From NCBI GenBank assembly GCA_029945495.1, contig JAQSCR010000401.1:1-22440 (forward strand): a DNA stretch of 22,440 bases, in the 5' to 3' direction. Below the pieces are notes generated by a model. That model saw only the letters and a program-made list of their open reading frames with translations. It did no database searches and was not told the DNA's origin. The position numbers were made by a program, and so were the translations under genes. This document shows positions 7,816-15,499 of this stretch, in pieces (position 1 is the first letter of the stretch; the number at the start of each line of letters is the position of its first letter). This DNA is from Pseudolabrys sp. (GTDB lineage: Bacteria > Pseudomonadota > Alphaproteobacteria > Rhizobiales > Xanthobacteraceae).

Positions 7816-9111
7816 ATGCGCGAATTCGACAATGTCCTGCTGCTGGCCGGCGACGCCGTGCTCTATTTCGGCGCGCTTGCCGCGCTGCTGCGCGCGCGCA
7901 GCCGGATCGGGCTCGGCGCGTTTTTCTGCGCGCTCGGCGTCATGCATGTCCTCGAGACCTATCTCGCCAGCATTCTCTATGTCGCGCTGCCGCTCGGCAT
8001 CGTTACCTCGCCGGGCTCGACGGTGCTGTTCACCGGCAAGCTGATGCTGCTGTTGCTGCTGTATATCCGCGAGGACGCGGTGGTGGTGCGCCAGCCGATC
8101 TACGGCCTGCTGCTGGGTAATGTGCTGCTGTTCGCGCTGGCCTTCGTCATGCGCCACCACGCGGCGATCCCGCTCGGCGCCGACCGCGCCGCCGATTTCG
8201 GTTTTCTCAACGAGATGGGCGGCTTGATGGTGTGGGGCACGGCGGTGCTGTTCCTCGACTGCATCGTCATCATCCTGCTGTACGAACGCTCGCGCGCCTG
8301 GTTCGGCGATCAGCTTTTCCCGCGGCTGATGGTGAGCGCCGCGCTGGTGCTGACCTTCGACCAGGTGGCGTTCTTCATCGGCTTGCGCATGTTGACCGGG
8401 GCCGGCCTGCCGGTGCTGATCGGCGGCTGGGTCGCCAAGATGGGCGCGGTCGCGCTCTACAGCGTGATGGCCACCGTCTATCTGAAATACGTCGAGCGTC
8501 CGCTGGGCCGCCGCGCCGTGCCGCGCCTGTCCGACGTGTTTCACACCTTGACCTATCGCGAACGCTACGAGGATCTGCTGGCGCGCACCGGCTGCGATGC
8601 GCTGACCGGTGCGCTCGACCGCCATTCGCTCGAATCCTACGGCCGCCGCGCGGTCGAAAATGCCGCGGCCGCCGGCCGGCCGCTGGCGCTGCTGCTGATC
8701 GACGTCGACCACTTCAAGGCGTTCAACGACCGCTTCGGCCACGCCGCCGGCGATGTCATGCTCAAGCGCATCACCGTCGAGATCATGACGGCGGCGCGCG
8801 TTTCCGACTTCACCTATCGTTTCGGCGGCGAGGAATTCGTCGTCATCGCCGACGGCATTGCCGGCGACGACGCCATCGCGCTGGGCGAACGGATTCGCTA
8901 CGCCGTCGCCGACCTGCCAGGCAGCGATCCTGCGGGCAGAGTGACCGCCAGCATCGGCGTCGCATCTTGCGCCAACGACGCCTCCGGCTACGACCGGCTG
9001 TTCGAAATCGCCGACAAGCGGCTCTACGAGGCCAAGGCTCTTGGCCGCAACCGGGTGGTCGGCGCGCGGCCGCCGACCGGTGAAAACCCGGTGCGGCTGG
9101 TCAAAAGCTGA
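7816..9111 (+). CDS. Membrane-bound diguanylate cyclase (GGDEF)
   Basis: A 431-aa protein with about seven to eight hydrophobic segments in the first 235 residues, forming a membrane sensor region I cannot assign to a named family. A GGDEF domain follows (about 265-425). The active-site signature is GGEEF (337-341), an active variant. The product-inhibition I-site RxxD is intact (R328 VSD331), exactly five residues before the signature. LLIDVDHFKAFND and HAAGDVMLK match the metal- and GTP-binding parts. It should make cyclic di-GMP from two GTP, with feedback inhibition. The ATG at 7816 gives the membrane region a normal start; the frame is open 300 bases further upstream, overlapping the previous gene, and is rejected. 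Confidence 0.9.
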   Translation: MREFDNVLLLAGDAVLYFGALAALLRARSRIGLGAFFCALGVMHVLETYLASILYVALPLGIVTSPGSTVLFTGKLMLLLLLYIREDAVVVRQPIYGLLLGNVLLFALAFVMRHHAAIPLGADRAADFGFLNEMGGLMVWGTAVLFLDCIVIILLYERSRAWFGDQLFPRLMVSAALVLTFDQVAFFIGLRMLTGAGLPVLIGGWVAKMGAVALYSVMATVYLKYVERPLGRRAVPRLSDVFHTLTYRERYEDLLARTGCDALTGALDRHSLESYGRRAVENAAAAGRPLALLLIDVDHFKAFNDRFGHAAGDVMLKRITVEIMTAARVSDFTYRFGGEEFVVIADGIAGDDAIALGERIRYAVADLPGSDPAGRVTASIGVASCANDASGYDRLFEIADKRLYEAKALGRNRVVGARPPTGENPVRLVKS

Positions 9112-9123
9112 GCGTCGGCCTCG

Positions 9124-10860
9124 CTACTCCCCGTTACCGAGGCCGAGCGCCTCCACCATCACGCGGAACACTTCGGTGTTGTCCATCGAGCCATGCACGC
9201 GATCGCTGCCGGGGCCGGTGGCGGTGAGGATGACGTCCTCGCCGGAATGCACGCTGGCATTCATCATCGCCGGCAGATTGCCGAAGCGCAGCATGGCGCC
9301 GGGCACGTCCTTATAGCGCTCGTTGGCGACATAGGTGTTCTTGTCCTTGCCTTCGACCGCCGGCAGGTTCGGGTTGTCGAGCTTGGGCCGGAAGGTTTCG
9401 TAATAGTCGGGCGCGGCGGCCGAGAAGATGGCAATGCGGCGGCTGACATCGACGCGGTTCGGGTAACCGTCGGCGTCGGGCGCCGGATAATTCGGGAAGC
9501 CGGCTTTCTCATAGGTGCCGACGCGCTCGCGCATCGGCGTATTCGGCGTCGTGGTCATGTCGTCATTGATGGTGCCGATCAGGCTGTTGGGATGGTTGTG
9601 GTCGGCGACCACCAGGATGAGGGTGTCGTCGCCACGCGCCCTGGCCCATTCCTTGGTCTGGCGCACGACATTGTCGAGCATGATGGTGTCGTAGACGGCG
9701 CGGTCGAAGTCGAGCGCATGCGCATATTTGTCGATCAAGCCGGACTCGACCATCAGGAAGAAGCCGTTCGGATTTTTCGACAGCAGCGCCAGCGACGCTT
9801 TGACCTGGTCGGTCAGGTCCGGCTGGTCGGGAAATTTCTTGACCGTGCCGCCTTTGAGGAATTTGCGGTCGAGCACGCCGTCCATATTGCCGAGCGCGAA
9901 CAGGCCGAGCAGTTTGCCGGTCGAGGCATCGCTGCCTGCGGCGTTCAGCTCAGTGGCGTTAGAGACGTAACGATAGCCGGCGTCCCTGAACATGCCGAGG
10001 TAATCGGTCTCGTCCTTGCGCTTGGAGCCGGAGGCTGTGCCGGGCAGGAAGTTGGCCAGGCCGCCGCCCATCAGCACATCGGGCTTCACCGCGAAGAACT
10101 GCTCGACGATCTGGTCAAAGGTCGCGCGGCGGCGGGTGTGGGTCGCCATCGCCGCCGGGGTTGCGTCCTCGGCTTCGGTATTGGTGACGATGCCGAGCGC
10201 CATATCGCGGCGCTTGACCAGTTCGCCGATGGTCTCGACCCTCGGGTCGTCGAACGGGTTGGCGGTGCGGTCGGCATAGACGCCCATGGCGTTGACCGCG
10301 GTCTTGTGGCCGGTGGCGAAGGCGCTGGCGGCATTGGCCGAGTCGGTGATGATCGAATCGCTGCCGGCGGTGGCGACTAGCGCCATGTGGGGCATGTCGT
10401 CGATGGCCAGCTTGCCGAGGCTCTTGCCCTGGGCAATGCCCTTGGACAGCAGGCGGGCGCCGATGCGGTGCGCCGGCGACATGCCGTCGCCGATGAACAG
10501 GATGACGTTCCTGGCCTTGCGCGGGCCGGTGGCATAAACGTTCCAGGTGACCGAGGCGGAGCCGGCCTGCACCTTATAGGTGCCTGGCGTGAGGCTGATA
10601 TCGCGCAGGATCAGCGCCGACTGGTCCTTGCCGTCCTCGCGCTCGACGAATTGACCGGCGTGGCCGAGAGCCTTGGCATAGGGTTCGCCGTTGATGGTGA
10701 CCGCCACCGTATCGGCCTTTTGCAGTCCGGGAAATTCGACTTTGAAGTCGAAGCGAGAAGCGGCCAGAATGTCGGCGCGGTCATAGGGGTATATGGTCTG
10801 CGCAGCCGCCGGCGACAGCATGAACAAAGCGGCGAAGGGCAGGGTGACGATGGCGCGCAT
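9124..10860 (-). CDS. Exported alkaline phosphatase
   Basis: A 578-aa periplasmic phosphomonoesterase of the PhoA superfamily. A signal peptide (residues 1-20, ending SPAAAQ) precedes an all-beta N-terminal extension of about 95 residues. The catalytic domain starts at NVILFIGDGMS, where Asp125 is a metal ligand. The nucleophile is Ser174 in ITDSANAASAFATGHK. Later metal-site motifs are ESGLIDKYAHALD, VVADHNHP and HSGEDV near the C-terminus. It is longer than E. coli PhoA (471 aa), partly because of the N-terminal domain. GGAG sits seven bases before the ATG. It converges on the diguanylate cyclase gene with a 12-base gap and diverges from the GST gene. I saw no convincing Pho box in the 96-base divergent gap. 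Confidence 0.92.
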   Translation of the reverse strand: MRAIVTLPFAALFMLSPAAAQTIYPYDRADILAASRFDFKVEFPGLQKADTVAVTINGEPYAKALGHAGQFVEREDGKDQSALILRDISLTPGTYKVQAGSASVTWNVYATGPRKARNVILFIGDGMSPAHRIGARLLSKGIAQGKSLGKLAIDDMPHMALVATAGSDSIITDSANAASAFATGHKTAVNAMGVYADRTANPFDDPRVETIGELVKRRDMALGIVTNTEAEDATPAAMATHTRRRATFDQIVEQFFAVKPDVLMGGGLANFLPGTASGSKRKDETDYLGMFRDAGYRYVSNATELNAAGSDASTGKLLGLFALGNMDGVLDRKFLKGGTVKKFPDQPDLTDQVKASLALLSKNPNGFFLMVESGLIDKYAHALDFDRAVYDTIMLDNVVRQTKEWARARGDDTLILVVADHNHPNSLIGTINDDMTTTPNTPMRERVGTYEKAGFPNYPAPDADGYPNRVDVSRRIAIFSAAAPDYYETFRPKLDNPNLPAVEGKDKNTYVANERYKDVPGAMLRFGNLPAMMNASVHSGEDVILTATGPGSDRVHGSMDNTEVFRVMVEALGLGNGE

Positions 10861-10956
10861 GGCGGGCTCCGGTGAGATGCTGGGACGTCGAGCTTAGGCG
10901 CGGAATATGACACTGATTTTGCGGGCTGCGCATTCCACGAAGAAGAGGCAAAAGCA

Positions 10957-11667
10957 ATGCGTTATCAACTGTTCTACTGGCCGGGCATCCAGGGCCGCGG
11001 CGAATTCGTCCGGCTGGCGCTGGAAGACGCCGGCGCCGCTTACGACGATGTCGCGCGCGGCAAGGGTGGCATGGATAAGATGTTGGCGATGATGCGCGGG
11101 GCGGGCGAGAAGAAGCCGCCGTTTGCGCCGCCATTTCTCAAAGCCGGCAAACTGACGATCGCGCAGGTGGCGAACATTCTGTTCTATCTCGGGCCGCGGC
11201 TGAACCTCGCGCCGAAGGATGAGGGCCAAAGGTTATGGCTCAATGCGCTGCAACTGACGGTGACCGATTTCGTCAAGGAAATTCACGACACCCATCATCC
11301 TGTGGCGGCCGGCCTTTATTACGAAGACCAGAAGCCGGAAGCGAAACGCTACGCCGAGGGCTTTCTCGGCGAGCGCGTGCCGAAATATCTCGGCTATTTC
11401 GAGCAGGTGATCGACGAGAGCGGCGGGCCCTATCTGCTGGGGCGCAAGATCAGCTATACCGACCTGTCGCTTTTCCAACTGGTCGAAGGGCTGCGCTACG
11501 CCTTTCCCAAGGGCATGAAGCGTATCGAGCGCAGGATTCCCGAGGTCGTCGCGGTGCGCGACCGGGTCGCCCAGCGTCCGGGCATCAGGGCTTATCTGAA
11601 CTCCGAGCGCCGCATTGCCTTTAACGAGGACGGCATTTTCCGGCGCTATCCGGAGTTGGATAGGTAA
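10957..11667 (+). CDS. Glutathione S-transferase family protein
   Basis: A 236-aa cytoplasmic protein. The N-terminal thioredoxin-like half begins MRYQLFYWPG...GRGEFVRLALEDAG, where Tyr7 is placed like the catalytic Tyr of alpha/sigma-class enzymes and RGEFVR matches the usual helix 1. The C-terminal helical half includes GGPYLLGRKISYTDLSLFQLVEGL, the standard GST C-terminal signature with its conserved Asp. Substrates cannot be read from sequence. The middle of the N-domain (KPPFAPPFLKAGKLTIAQVANI) is a typical cis-Pro/glutathione-site region with TIAQ in place of the common QS. AGAGG precedes the ATG by eight bases. A palindromic repeat lies just downstream. Confidence 0.9.
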   Translation: MRYQLFYWPGIQGRGEFVRLALEDAGAAYDDVARGKGGMDKMLAMMRGAGEKKPPFAPPFLKAGKLTIAQVANILFYLGPRLNLAPKDEGQRLWLNALQLTVTDFVKEIHDTHHPVAAGLYYEDQKPEAKRYAEGFLGERVPKYLGYFEQVIDESGGPYLLGRKISYTDLSLFQLVEGLRYAFPKGMKRIERRIPEVVAVRDRVAQRPGIRAYLNSERRIAFNEDGIFRRYPELDR

Positions 11668-11680
11668 TGCGCTTTATTTT

Positions 11681-11729
11681 GCGCATGATCTTGTCCGAAA
11701 ACCGGTTCCCACTTTTCGGGATCATGCGC
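11681..11729. repeat. 49-bp palindromic repeat between GST and cupin genes
   Basis: Terminal arms GCGCATGATC (11681-11690) and GATCATGCGC (11720-11729) are perfect inverted repeats. An inner pair, CCGAAAA / TTTTCGG, encloses a CCGGTTCCCAC core. I recognise this as a repeat type very common in Bradyrhizobium and relatives. It fills the gap between the convergent GST and cupin genes, its last base being the first base of the cupin stop codon on the other strand. It may act as a shared 3' structure. Confidence 0.88.
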
Positions 11730-12205
11730 TAACCGTGCGCCGGCAGCGGCTTGCCGCCGGCGATCACCGGCTTGGCCGAGATCAGCGTGAAGGCGATTAC
11801 GCAGGGCACCGCGCCGTTGTTGATCCAGTCGTGCAGCGTGCCGCGCTGCACCAGGACGTCGCCGGCCTTCAGGTGCACGGTGCCGATGTCCAGCACCATG
11901 TCGATCTCGCCGGACATCACCACCGCATAGTCGATGGAGTCGGTGCGGTGATTGCGCGGCGCGACACCGGGCGCGAAGCTGACGATGCGGAACACGGCGC
12001 CGTTGTCGATGGTCGTGCCGATCTTCCTGGTCGAGGGATCCTCGAAGCCGTCATTGTTGGCCGGAAAGCCTTCGCTCGACCAGATGACGCTGAACTCGGC
12101 GCCGGCGCGGTGCGAGAAGGTGTTGGTGACCTGCTCGTCGATCATCACCTTGGCGCGGCCCTGATCGTCGTGCCCGGTGACGACGCGGCGGATGTTGATG
12201 GTCAT
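11729..12205 (-). CDS. Cupin domain protein
   Basis: A 158-aa single-cupin protein. The cupin motif region reads PGVAPRNHRTDSIDYAVVMSG, then the second motif VHLKAGDVLVQRGTLHDWINNG. One histidine is kept in each half (NHRT and LHDW), but the usual HxH pair is reduced to a single His with an Asp/Tyr further on, so metal binding may differ from classical cupin enzymes. No substrate can be named. The ATG at 12205 (MTINIRR) has AAGAGG upstream; the longer open frame to 12436 overlaps the EamA gene and is rejected. It follows the EamA gene on the same strand by 32 bases and probably shares its transcript. Confidence 0.87.
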   Translation of the reverse strand: MTINIRRVVTGHDDQGRAKVMIDEQVTNTFSHRAGAEFSVIWSSEGFPANNDGFEDPSTRKIGTTIDNGAVFRIVSFAPGVAPRNHRTDSIDYAVVMSGEIDMVLDIGTVHLKAGDVLVQRGTLHDWINNGAVPCVIAFTLISAKPVIAGGKPLPAHG

Positions 12206-12237
12206 CGGTTTATCCTCTTTCCGTTTATTCTTACGCG

Positions 12238-13188
12238 TTACGCGGGCTTCTTGCCGCTCTCGCGCCACAGCAGCATCAGCCCGGAGCCGACCACGATGCC
12301 GGAACCGGCGAGCAAGGCAAGCGTCGGGATGTCGCCCCAGAACACGTAGCCAAGCGCGATCGCCCAGACCAGCGAGAAATAATAGAACGGCCCGACCGCC
12401 GACGGCGGTGCCATCGACAGAGCCCGCGTCCACCAATATTGCCCGAAGCCGTTGAACACGCCGATGGCGATCATGGCGACGGTGTCGGTCGCGTTAGGCC
12501 AAGCGAAGCCGAAGAACGGCGTCGCCAGCGCGAAGAACAGGGTCATGAAACCCATCTGATAGATGGTCAGCGTTTCCGCCGATTCGGTCTGGCTCATGCC
12601 GCGCACCGCCGCGGTGACGCTGCCGTACAGCACGGCATTGGCGACCGCGAACAGCGCGCCGACGGTGAAGCTGTCGGCGCCGGGCGACACCACCAGCAGT
12701 ACGCCGCAGAAGCCGACCATCAGCGCCACGCCGCGCGCCAGGCCGATGCTCTCGCGCAGCCAGAAGGCGGCGAACAAAGTGGCGAACAGCGGCGCGGAGA
12801 AATTGATCGCCATCGCGCCGGCGATCGGCATCAGGCTGAGCGCGATCAGGATGCAGCTCTGCGCCACCGTCTGCGTCACGCTGCGGCCGAAATGCTGGCC
12901 GAGATGACGGGTGCGAAAGACCATCAGGCCGTTGCGCGGCATGATCAGCAGCGCGCAGACGATCAACGATACCAGCGAGCGGAACAGCAGCACTTCGCTG
13001 AACGGATAAGTGTCGACCTGCCATTTCGACAAAGCAGTCGAGCCGGCGAACATCACCGTGGCGCCCAGCATGAATAGGATGCCGCGCGGCACCTTGTCGG
13101 CGCGCAGGCGGGGGGCAGGGTGGTCGAGGCTGTCGGCGGTCACCGGGGGGAAACCTTTGCGGACCAAGAAGGGCCGCTTGCCTAACAC
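12238..13188 (-). CDS. EamA/DMT-family transporter
   Basis: A drug/metabolite-type inner-membrane transporter with about ten hydrophobic helices in two EamA repeats. The first repeat starts GILFMLGATVMFAGSTALSKW, the second near FTVGALFAVANAVLYGSVTA. Typical phrases are PIAGAMAINFSAPLFATLFA and PSAVGPFYYFSLVWAIALGYVFWGD. The substrate is unknown; relatives move amino acids, nucleotides or metabolites. The start is uncertain: the frame opens at a GTG at 13188 (316 aa), another GTG lies at 13143, and neither has a clear ribosome binding site. The cupin gene follows by 32 bases, and the SET gene ends 57 bases upstream on the same strand. Confidence 0.88.
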   Translation of the reverse strand: MLGKRPFLVRKGFPPVTADSLDHPAPRLRADKVPRGILFMLGATVMFAGSTALSKWQVDTYPFSEVLLFRSLVSLIVCALLIMPRNGLMVFRTRHLGQHFGRSVTQTVAQSCILIALSLMPIAGAMAINFSAPLFATLFAAFWLRESIGLARGVALMVGFCGVLLVVSPGADSFTVGALFAVANAVLYGSVTAAVRGMSQTESAETLTIYQMGFMTLFFALATPFFGFAWPNATDTVAMIAIGVFNGFGQYWWTRALSMAPPSAVGPFYYFSLVWAIALGYVFWGDIPTLALLAGSGIVVGSGLMLLWRESGKKPA

Positions 13189-13245
13189 AGGACGGCCGCC
13201 GCTTGCAGCGCCAAAAGCGAATGGCCGCTGTGCCCGCTCGTTTCC

Positions 13246-13743
13246 CTAGCGCTTGCGCTTCTTTGACGTTTTCGACTTCTTGGGCTTCCTGGTTTTCACC
13301 ATGTCGGCGCAGCCGGGGCACAGGCAGCCGGCCTTGCCGAAATACAATTCCATGTGCTCCTCGCCATAATCGAGCGTGATCTCTTCGCCGGCCTCGATCG
13401 GCTTGATGGCGCGATACATCAGGCGGCCGCGGTTCGACTCGGCCTCGGCGTTGGGATCGCAGGAGTGGTTGACGTAGCGCGCCAGATTGGTCCGGGTCGA
13501 GCCGTCGATGGTCCAGCGGCTGTCGATCTCGAACAGGTATTTGTTGGCGCGGCGGCGGTCGATTTCCTGCGCCAGCCGGGTCGGGATGCGCGGTCCGGTA
13601 TATTCGATGATCAGCTTGCGCTCGGGGATGTCCTGCGCCGCGAACAGGCCTAAGCCGGTCTGCGCCCGGCCGACGCGGCACAGTTGCGGCAAAGATTTCG
13701 CCTTGGCCTTTGTTGCGGCCTTCTTGCCCGACGCCGATGCCAT
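13246..13743 (-). CDS. SET-domain lysine methyltransferase-like protein (copy 2)
   Basis: A 165-aa protein that is essentially one SET domain: an S-adenosylmethionine-dependent protein-lysine methyltransferase fold. Visible motifs are GLGLFA (30-35), the SET core NHSCDPN (92-98), GEEITLDYG (119-127) and a post-SET-like zinc-binding cluster CLCPGC (140-145) together with other Cys. Short lysine-rich tails flank the domain (KKAATKAKAK at the start, KKSKTSKKRKR at the end). The ATG at 13743 lies 5 bases after the neighbouring SET gene and has no clear ribosome binding site, which suggests translational coupling. The bacterial substrate is unknown; candidates are the basic tails themselves, ribosomal proteins or nucleoid proteins. 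Confidence 0.92.
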   Translation of the reverse strand: MASASGKKAATKAKAKSLPQLCRVGRAQTGLGLFAAQDIPERKLIIEYTGPRIPTRLAQEIDRRRANKYLFEIDSRWTIDGSTRTNLARYVNHSCDPNAEAESNRGRLMYRAIKPIEAGEEITLDYGEEHMELYFGKAGCLCPGCADMVKTRKPKKSKTSKKRKR

Positions 13744-13748
13744 AGGGG

Positions 13749-14297
13749 CTAGCGCTTGCTGCCGCGCTTGGCGGTCTTCTTGCGTGCGGACTTGGCGGTC
13801 TTCTTCTTGGCGGTCTTCTTGACCTTGCCCTTCGCCGCGGCGTTAGCCAGCCGCTTGGCTCGACGCAGGCGCTTGAGCCGCAGCTCGGCCGCGTGCTTCT
13901 TGCGCCGCTTGCGGCAGCGCGAGCACAGGCAGTTGGCCAGGCCGATGACGTTCTTGAGGTAGTCGCGGCCGTAATCGTAAGTCAGCTCTTCGCCCGGCTT
14001 GATGTTGCGCAAAGTGCGGATGAAGACGCGGCGGTCCCTGATGAAGGTGTCGCAATTCGGATTGCAGGAGTGATTGAAATAGCGCGCGATGTTGCCATGC
14101 CTGGCGCCATCGATGGTGATCTTGCTGTTGACCTCGTAGAGATAGCGATTGCCGCTCTTTTCGGCCTTGAGCGCGGCGTCGATACCGAGCCGGCGGCCCC
14201 TGTATTCGGCGATGCGCGAGCGCTTCTTGATCGGTCTCGTGGCGAACAGGCCCAAGCCCGTGAGCGAGCGGCCGAGGCGGTAAGGTCGTGGGGACAT
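13749..14297 (-). CDS. SET-domain lysine methyltransferase-like protein with H1-like tail (copy 1)
   Basis: A 182-aa protein. Residues 5-128 form a SET domain: GLGLFA (14-19), NHSCNPN (75-81), GEELTYDYG (102-110), and a Cys cluster CLCSRC (123-128). The remaining 54 residues are a strongly basic Lys/Arg/Ala tail with KKTAKK-type repeats (159-182), much like bacterial histone-H1-like proteins and likely to bind nucleic acid. The domain is clearly paralogous to the downstream SET gene. The ATG at 14297 (MSPRPYRLGR) fits the paralogue's start better than the upstream TTG at 14363. It is first in a probable operon and divergent from the DUF5996 gene, with 178 bases between them that must hold both promoters. 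Confidence 0.92.
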   Translation of the reverse strand: MSPRPYRLGRSLTGLGLFATRPIKKRSRIAEYRGRRLGIDAALKAEKSGNRYLYEVNSKITIDGARHGNIARYFNHSCNPNCDTFIRDRRVFIRTLRNIKPGEELTYDYGRDYLKNVIGLANCLCSRCRKRRKKHAAELRLKRLRRAKRLANAAAKGKVKKTAKKKTAKSARKKTAKRGSKR

Positions 14298-14475
14298 CGT
14301 ATACTTTAAGGTTCCAGAAGATTGCGGCTGCGCCGAGATTGCAGATGACGCTCGCTTCGTCAATGGTTTGCAGGCATTTCGGGCCGCTTTGCTTTAAGCC
14401 CCTGTGGAGTGGGGCCGCTCGCGACGATAGAGTGGCGGCTCGATCGCCAAGGATGCGTCCGTAAAGGATGAAACG

Positions 14476-15432
14476 ATGACCGAAGCCCGCTGGCCCGAAC
14501 TGCCCCTTATCGGCTGGGCCCCTACCGCCGCGACCTTGCATCTATGGACGCAGGTGATCGGCAAGATCAGGCTTTCCCGCACGCCCTGGCTGAACCATTC
14601 CTGGCACGTGACGCTTTATGTATCAGCGCGGGGACTGACCACCGGGCCGATCCCCGACGGCGACCGGAGCTTCCAGATCGACTTCGACTTCATCGATCAT
14701 GTGCTGGCGATCCGCACCAGCGACGGGCAAGAGCGGCGGCTGGTGCTGACCTCCGCCGATAGCCGAGGCATGACGGTGGCGCGGTTCTATGGCGAGACCT
14801 TTGCCGCGCTGCGCGAGCTCGGCATCGACGTGACGATCAACACCATGCCGTGCGAACTGCCGGAATGCATCGCCTTCGAGAAGGACGTCATCCACCGGAC
14901 CTACGACGCCGAGGCGGTGGGGCGCTTTTTCCGCGTGCTGGTGTCGGTCAACGACGTGCTGAGCCGCTTCCGTACCGGCTTTATCGGCAAGACGAGCCCG
15001 GTGCATTTCTTCTGGGGCTCGTTCGATCTGGCGGTGACGCGCTTTTCCGGGCGAACCGCGCCGCGCCATCCCGGCGGCATTCCGCATCTGCCCAATAGCG
15101 TGGCGCAAGAAGCCTATTCGCATGAAGTGTCCAGCGCCGGCTTCTGGCCGGGCTCGCCCGGGCCGGTCAACTTTCCGGCGTTTTATTCCTACGCCTATCC
15201 GGCGCCGCCTGGCTTTGCCGAGGCTAAGGTGAAGCCCGACAAGGCGTTCTATTCGAAGATCCTCGGCGAATTCATCCTGCCTTATGATGCGGTGCGGCTG
15301 GCGGATGATCCCGACGCGGCGCTGATGGAATTTTTGCAGAGCACCTACGACGCGGCGGCGGATCTGGCGAAGTGGGACCGCAAGGCTTTGGAATGCGCGG
15401 TCGGCGAGACCGGCAAGGCGCGGGCGGTGTGA
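14476..15432 (+). CDS. DUF5996 family protein
   Basis: A 318-aa soluble protein matching the DUF5996 family in layout: an early WPELPLIGWAPTAATLHLWTQ phrase, then LSRTPWLNHSWHVTLYVSARGL and a middle SPVHFFWGSFDLAVTRFSGR segment. A GGIPHLPN...EAYSHEVSSAGFWPG stretch follows, rich in His, Glu and aromatic residues that could form a metal or ligand site. No signal peptide or membrane helix is seen. The molecular function is not known. AAAGGA precedes the ATG at 14476 by seven bases. The gene stands alone, divergent from the SET operon and convergent with nirK. Confidence 0.85.
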   Translation: MTEARWPELPLIGWAPTAATLHLWTQVIGKIRLSRTPWLNHSWHVTLYVSARGLTTGPIPDGDRSFQIDFDFIDHVLAIRTSDGQERRLVLTSADSRGMTVARFYGETFAALRELGIDVTINTMPCELPECIAFEKDVIHRTYDAEAVGRFFRVLVSVNDVLSRFRTGFIGKTSPVHFFWGSFDLAVTRFSGRTAPRHPGGIPHLPNSVAQEAYSHEVSSAGFWPGSPGPVNFPAFYSYAYPAPPGFAEAKVKPDKAFYSKILGEFILPYDAVRLADDPDAALMEFLQSTYDAAADLAKWDRKALECAVGETGKARAV

Positions 15433-15444
15433 TCCCTTAAACGA

Positions 15445-15476
15445 CGGCCCGGCGGAGCTTTCGCTCAACCGGGCCG
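15445..15476. terminator. Hairpin between convergent genes
   Basis: Perfect 8-bp arms CGGCCCGG (15445-15452) and CCGGGCCG (15469-15476) surround a 16-base loop. It lies between the ends of the DUF5996 gene and nirK. The following sequence has only scattered T residues (CTTGTTGCTTG), so it is a weaker terminator candidate that could serve both directions. Confidence 0.6.
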
Positions 15477-15499
15477 CTTGTTGCTTGAAACCTTAAACG

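Noticed and set aside
9193..10380. 395-aa plus-strand frame opposite the alkaline phosphatase
   Set aside because: Shadow frame; the opposite strand has a signal peptide, the catalytic serine and the metal-site motifs.
12494..13681. 395-aa minus-strand frame spanning the SET and EamA genes
   Set aside because: Arg/Pro/Ala-rich translation out of frame with two well-supported genes on the same strand.
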